Source of the DNA: an uncultured Planctomycetaceae bacterium
Lineage (GTDB): Bacteria; Planctomycetota; Planctomycetia; Planctomycetales; Planctomycetaceae
Length of the DNA: 7,325 bases
Direction of reading: 5' to 3'
NCBI GenBank assembly: GCA_903921605.1
Contig: CAIXQV010000104.1
Coordinates: forward strand, 1-7,325
Below the pieces are notes generated by a model. That model did no database searches. It worked only from the letters and a program-made list of their open reading frames with translations, and was not told the DNA's origin. The translations under genes and the position numbers were made by a program. This document shows positions 6,106-7,325 of this stretch, one piece after another (the stretch's first letter is position 1; each line of letters starts with the position of its first letter).

Positions 6106-6738
6106 TTAAGCTCCTTTGATTCCGAGGTTCTGCAACAGCGTCAAGATCGTTTGAATGATTGAGATCAGCTGGGCCCAGTTGACGGCCTTCTCAGTTGTCT
6201 CAGCGGTTGGGTTCGTGGCAGCTGCGTGAATGGTGTCCAGTGTCGCCTGTTCCACGCCCCAGGCATCAGCGAGCCCGGCTTTCAATAGCTTCGGATCTGT
6301 CGTGATCAACAGAGCAGCTTTCGTCCATTTCGTGATTCGCTCGCTGGCGCCCAATGACGCATCGATAATCGGTGCAGCCATTTCAAGGGACTCTTTGAAA
6401 TCCTGCTGGGACAGATTCAGCTTTGCAATCGAGTCGATCAGCGCGGCGATTGCGGTTGCGTCGTCCTTATCCTTCAGGCTTGTCTTACTGAGCGTCGCGA
6501 CCTGCAGGACCAGCGGATCCGATGACGGCGGAATTGGCGTAGGCCCGGGATTCGGCTGATTCGAGAATCCCTGGACAATCACATCAGCAGCAATTGGCGT
6601 CCACTGGCCGGGTTTCCCGGATGCGTCCACGACAGACTGGTAAACCCCGGTTGGAGTCACCAGAAAGATTGGCCGGTCGGCCAGAGCAGAGCAGGCCATC
6701 GTCACGACAGCCAACATTACGGAAAACAAACGGTTCAT
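6106..6738 (-). CDS. 210-aa exported protein with N-terminal signal peptide, unknown function
   Basis: The preferred ATG at 6738 follows AGGAGG with about 8-nt spacing and starts a classical signal peptide, MNRLFSVMLAVVTMACSALA, with likely cleavage after residue 20. An in-frame ATG 33 nt further upstream lacks this logic. The mature part opens with a small beta-like region (DRPIFLVTPTGVYQSVVD, then GQWTPIAADVIVQGF; about 21-58), then a Pro-rich linker (NPGPTPIPPSSDP, 63-75). A long helical region at about 76-185 follows, and the C-terminus is hydrophobic (LISIIQTILTLLQNLGIKGA, 191-210), possibly membrane- or partner-binding. I do not recognise the family. The stop lies 2 nt before the start of the 730-aa protein, whose ribosome site is inside this gene's last codons, so both are made together and may act together outside the cytoplasm. 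Confidence 0.82.
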   Translation of the reverse strand: MNRLFSVMLAVVTMACSALADRPIFLVTPTGVYQSVVDASGKPGQWTPIAADVIVQGFSNQPNPGPTPIPPSSDPLVLQVATLSKTSLKDKDDATAIAALIDSIAKLNLSQQDFKESLEMAAPIIDASLGASERITKWTKAALLITTDPKLLKAGLADAWGVEQATLDTIHAAATNPTAETTEKAVNWAQLISIIQTILTLLQNLGIKGA

Positions 6739-6773
6739 CTCAATACCTCCTAAACAATGGTGAAACATCAAAA

Positions 6774-6786
6774 CCCGCCACTGGCG
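6774..6786 (-). terminator. Weak hairpin plus short T-run after the 116-aa gene
   Basis: CGCC (6776-6779) pairs with GGCG (6783-6786) around a 3-nt loop, and on the minus strand the stem is followed by GGTTTTGATG. It sits 3 nt after the stop of the 116-aa gene. A 4-bp stem and four Ts make a poor terminator. It may be a partial terminator or a 3'-end-protecting hairpin. Confidence 0.3.
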
Positions 6787-6789
6787 TAA

Positions 6790-7140
6790 TTACTCTTCGT
6801 CGTCAGGCAGTTCAGCAGCAGCTGCCATGACTTGTGCGGCTTCTTCTGGGCTCGCATTCATGGCCTTCAAAAGCCCCTTCTCTGCGATATCGTACACTTC
6901 GTCCCGGCGATATCTCGGGAAATGCTTTCGTTCGTCCTTGGGAGTCTGGCGGAATGCTTTCTTGATCGCCCTCCGAGTCTGGGGCACAGCAGCGTTGACG
7001 ATCTCCGGATTGAACTTCCCGGTAGATTCGTCGAAGTTGTTTCGCAGATGCTCCTGCGGGTCTTCGGTGGCTCCCTGCTTGTTGCGGCAGTTCTGGAGCA
7101 GTGGCAACAGCAGCCCAGTGATTAACGTGACCCATTCCAT
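6790..7140 (-). CDS. 116-aa hypothetical phage protein with one N-terminal membrane segment
   Basis: I do not recognise this family. ATG at 7140 is chosen because AAGGGG lies 7 nt upstream. The longer reading from GTG at 7188 would translate the loop and arm of a large hairpin and has only a weak ribosome site. Residues 1-17 (MEWVTLITGLLLPLLQN) are hydrophobic and would anchor the protein in the membrane or act as an uncleaved signal. The rest is soluble and strongly charged: a polar linker at 18-45, a basic helical region at about 50-80 (RRAIKKAFRQTPKDERKHF, then RYRRDE), an Ala-rich helix at about 83-110, and an acidic end DDEE. The single Cys at 18 does not fit a lipobox. It precedes the exported 210-aa protein by 51 bp and is probably in the same transcript. 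A small structural or envelope-associated role is possible, but nothing in the sequence proves it. Confidence 0.7.
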   Translation of the reverse strand: MEWVTLITGLLLPLLQNCRNKQGATEDPQEHLRNNFDESTGKFNPEIVNAAVPQTRRAIKKAFRQTPKDERKHFPRYRRDEVYDIAEKGLLKAMNASPEEAAQVMAAAAELPDDEE

Positions 7141-7143
7141 GAG

Positions 7144-7210
7144 AAAACCCCTTGTTCTTGAGAGAGTGCTGAATTCTTCAGCCTTCACTGTAGTCTCAAA
7201 AACAAGGGGT
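7144..7210 (-). terminator. Long nested hairpin with T-run; 3' arm carries the ribosome site of the next gene
   Basis: A 10-bp arm (ACCCCTTGTT at 7147-7156 with AACAAGGGGT at 7201-7210), one mismatch, then 6 bp (7158-7163 with 7194-7199), enclose a 30-nt loop. That loop holds its own 5-bp hairpin (GCTGA 7168-7172 with TCAGC 7178-7182). On the minus strand the stem runs into GGGGTTTTCTC. It lies about 22 nt after the stop of the upstream gene, so it could be its terminator. The AAGGGG Shine-Dalgarno of the 116-aa gene (7153-7148) is wholly inside the 3' arm, so the fold would also hide that ribosome site. Confidence 0.75.
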
Positions 7211-7231
7211 GTCGATGTTAGAACGGTTCAC

Positions 7232-7324
7232 TCAATGCCCTAACGCACATTTCCGAGGATCATCATCGATCCAGATTTTCACATCCAGACCACGCGACTT
7301 CATGAATTCCACTTTGCTCCCAAG
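7232..7324 (-). CDS. C-terminal 30 residues of a gene running off the window, possibly HAD-type phosphatase
   Basis: The frame is open from the window edge to TGA at 7232-7234. The visible end contains the stretch KSRGLDVKIWIDDDPRKC. A strand of hydrophobic residues followed by an acidic pair (here DDD) and a Pro is how the fourth conserved motif of HAD-superfamily phosphatases and nucleotidases usually looks, and phages often carry such enzymes. Only 30 residues are visible, so this is a weak lead. The 22-nt gap to a long hairpin with a T-run fits a gene end. Confidence 0.55.
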   Translation of the reverse strand, partial: LGSKVEFMKSRGLDVKIWIDDDPRKCALGH

Positions 7325-7325
7325 A

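Noticed and set aside
6739..6771. Eleven-residue extension of the exported 210-aa protein
   Set aside because: The AGGAGG site and the signal peptide both point to ATG at 6738; the extension would translate the ribosome site itself.
7141..7188. Longer version of the 116-aa protein starting at GTG 7188
   Set aside because: The extension is the loop and 3' arm of the long hairpin, and the ribosome site before 7188 is weak.
6827..7243. 138-codon plus-strand frame at the right end
   Set aside because: It runs across the nested hairpin and opposite two minus-strand genes with good ribosome sites or gene ends; it has no domain.

Overview
The window looks like part of a tailed-phage genome or prophage. 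Seven complete genes and one partial gene lie on the minus strand. They converge on a partial gene that enters from the left on the plus strand. The host cannot be read from the sequence with certainty. Planctomycetota is my best guess, because a secreted thioredoxin-like domain (CGPC) with proline-rich spacers and a methyltransferase of the DLGCGDARI type recalls proteins common in that phylum. This rests on remembered family resemblance, not on a search. There are no rRNA, tRNA, CRISPR or insertion-sequence features.

Layout on the plus strand: positions 3-1634 hold the last 543 codons of a very large phage protein with the look of a 'large polyvalent protein' C-terminal region. A strong bidirectional terminator at 1636-1665 separates it from everything to the right.

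Layout on the minus strand, in reading order from right to left: the end of a possible HAD-type phosphatase (7232-7324); a long hairpin; a 116-aa protein with one membrane segment (6790-7140); a 210-aa protein with a signal peptide (6106-6738); a 730-aa multidomain protein (3911-6103); a 67-aa holin-like membrane protein (3687-3890); a terminator; a 132-aa protein with a membrane hairpin and coiled coil (3209-3607); a control region with promoter, inverted repeat and terminator-like hairpin (3061-3193); a ParB-like DNA-binding protein (2109-3044); and an overlapping 162-aa protein that may be a winged-helix regulator (1669-2157).

The most striking gene is the 730-aa ORF. It joins a peptidoglycan-binding-like pro-domain with a cysteine-switch-like motif, a matrixin-type zinc protease (HELGHNCGRGH with VMNPS), an internal signal-peptide-like segment, a thioredoxin-like domain and a class I methyltransferase in one frame. 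It sits two bases after a gene for an exported protein and just before two small membrane proteins. The group could therefore be a lysis or cell-envelope cassette with an unusual metalloprotease 'endolysin'. That role is an inference.

A second theme is RNA structure. Three strong hairpin-plus-U-tract elements lie directly upstream of minus-strand start codons. At two of them there is no room for a promoter between hairpin and gene, so downstream expression should depend on read-through, antitermination or processing. The nearest start codons reported by naive ORF calling for three genes lie in or above these structures. The starts given here were chosen from Shine-Dalgarno sites and signal-peptide position.
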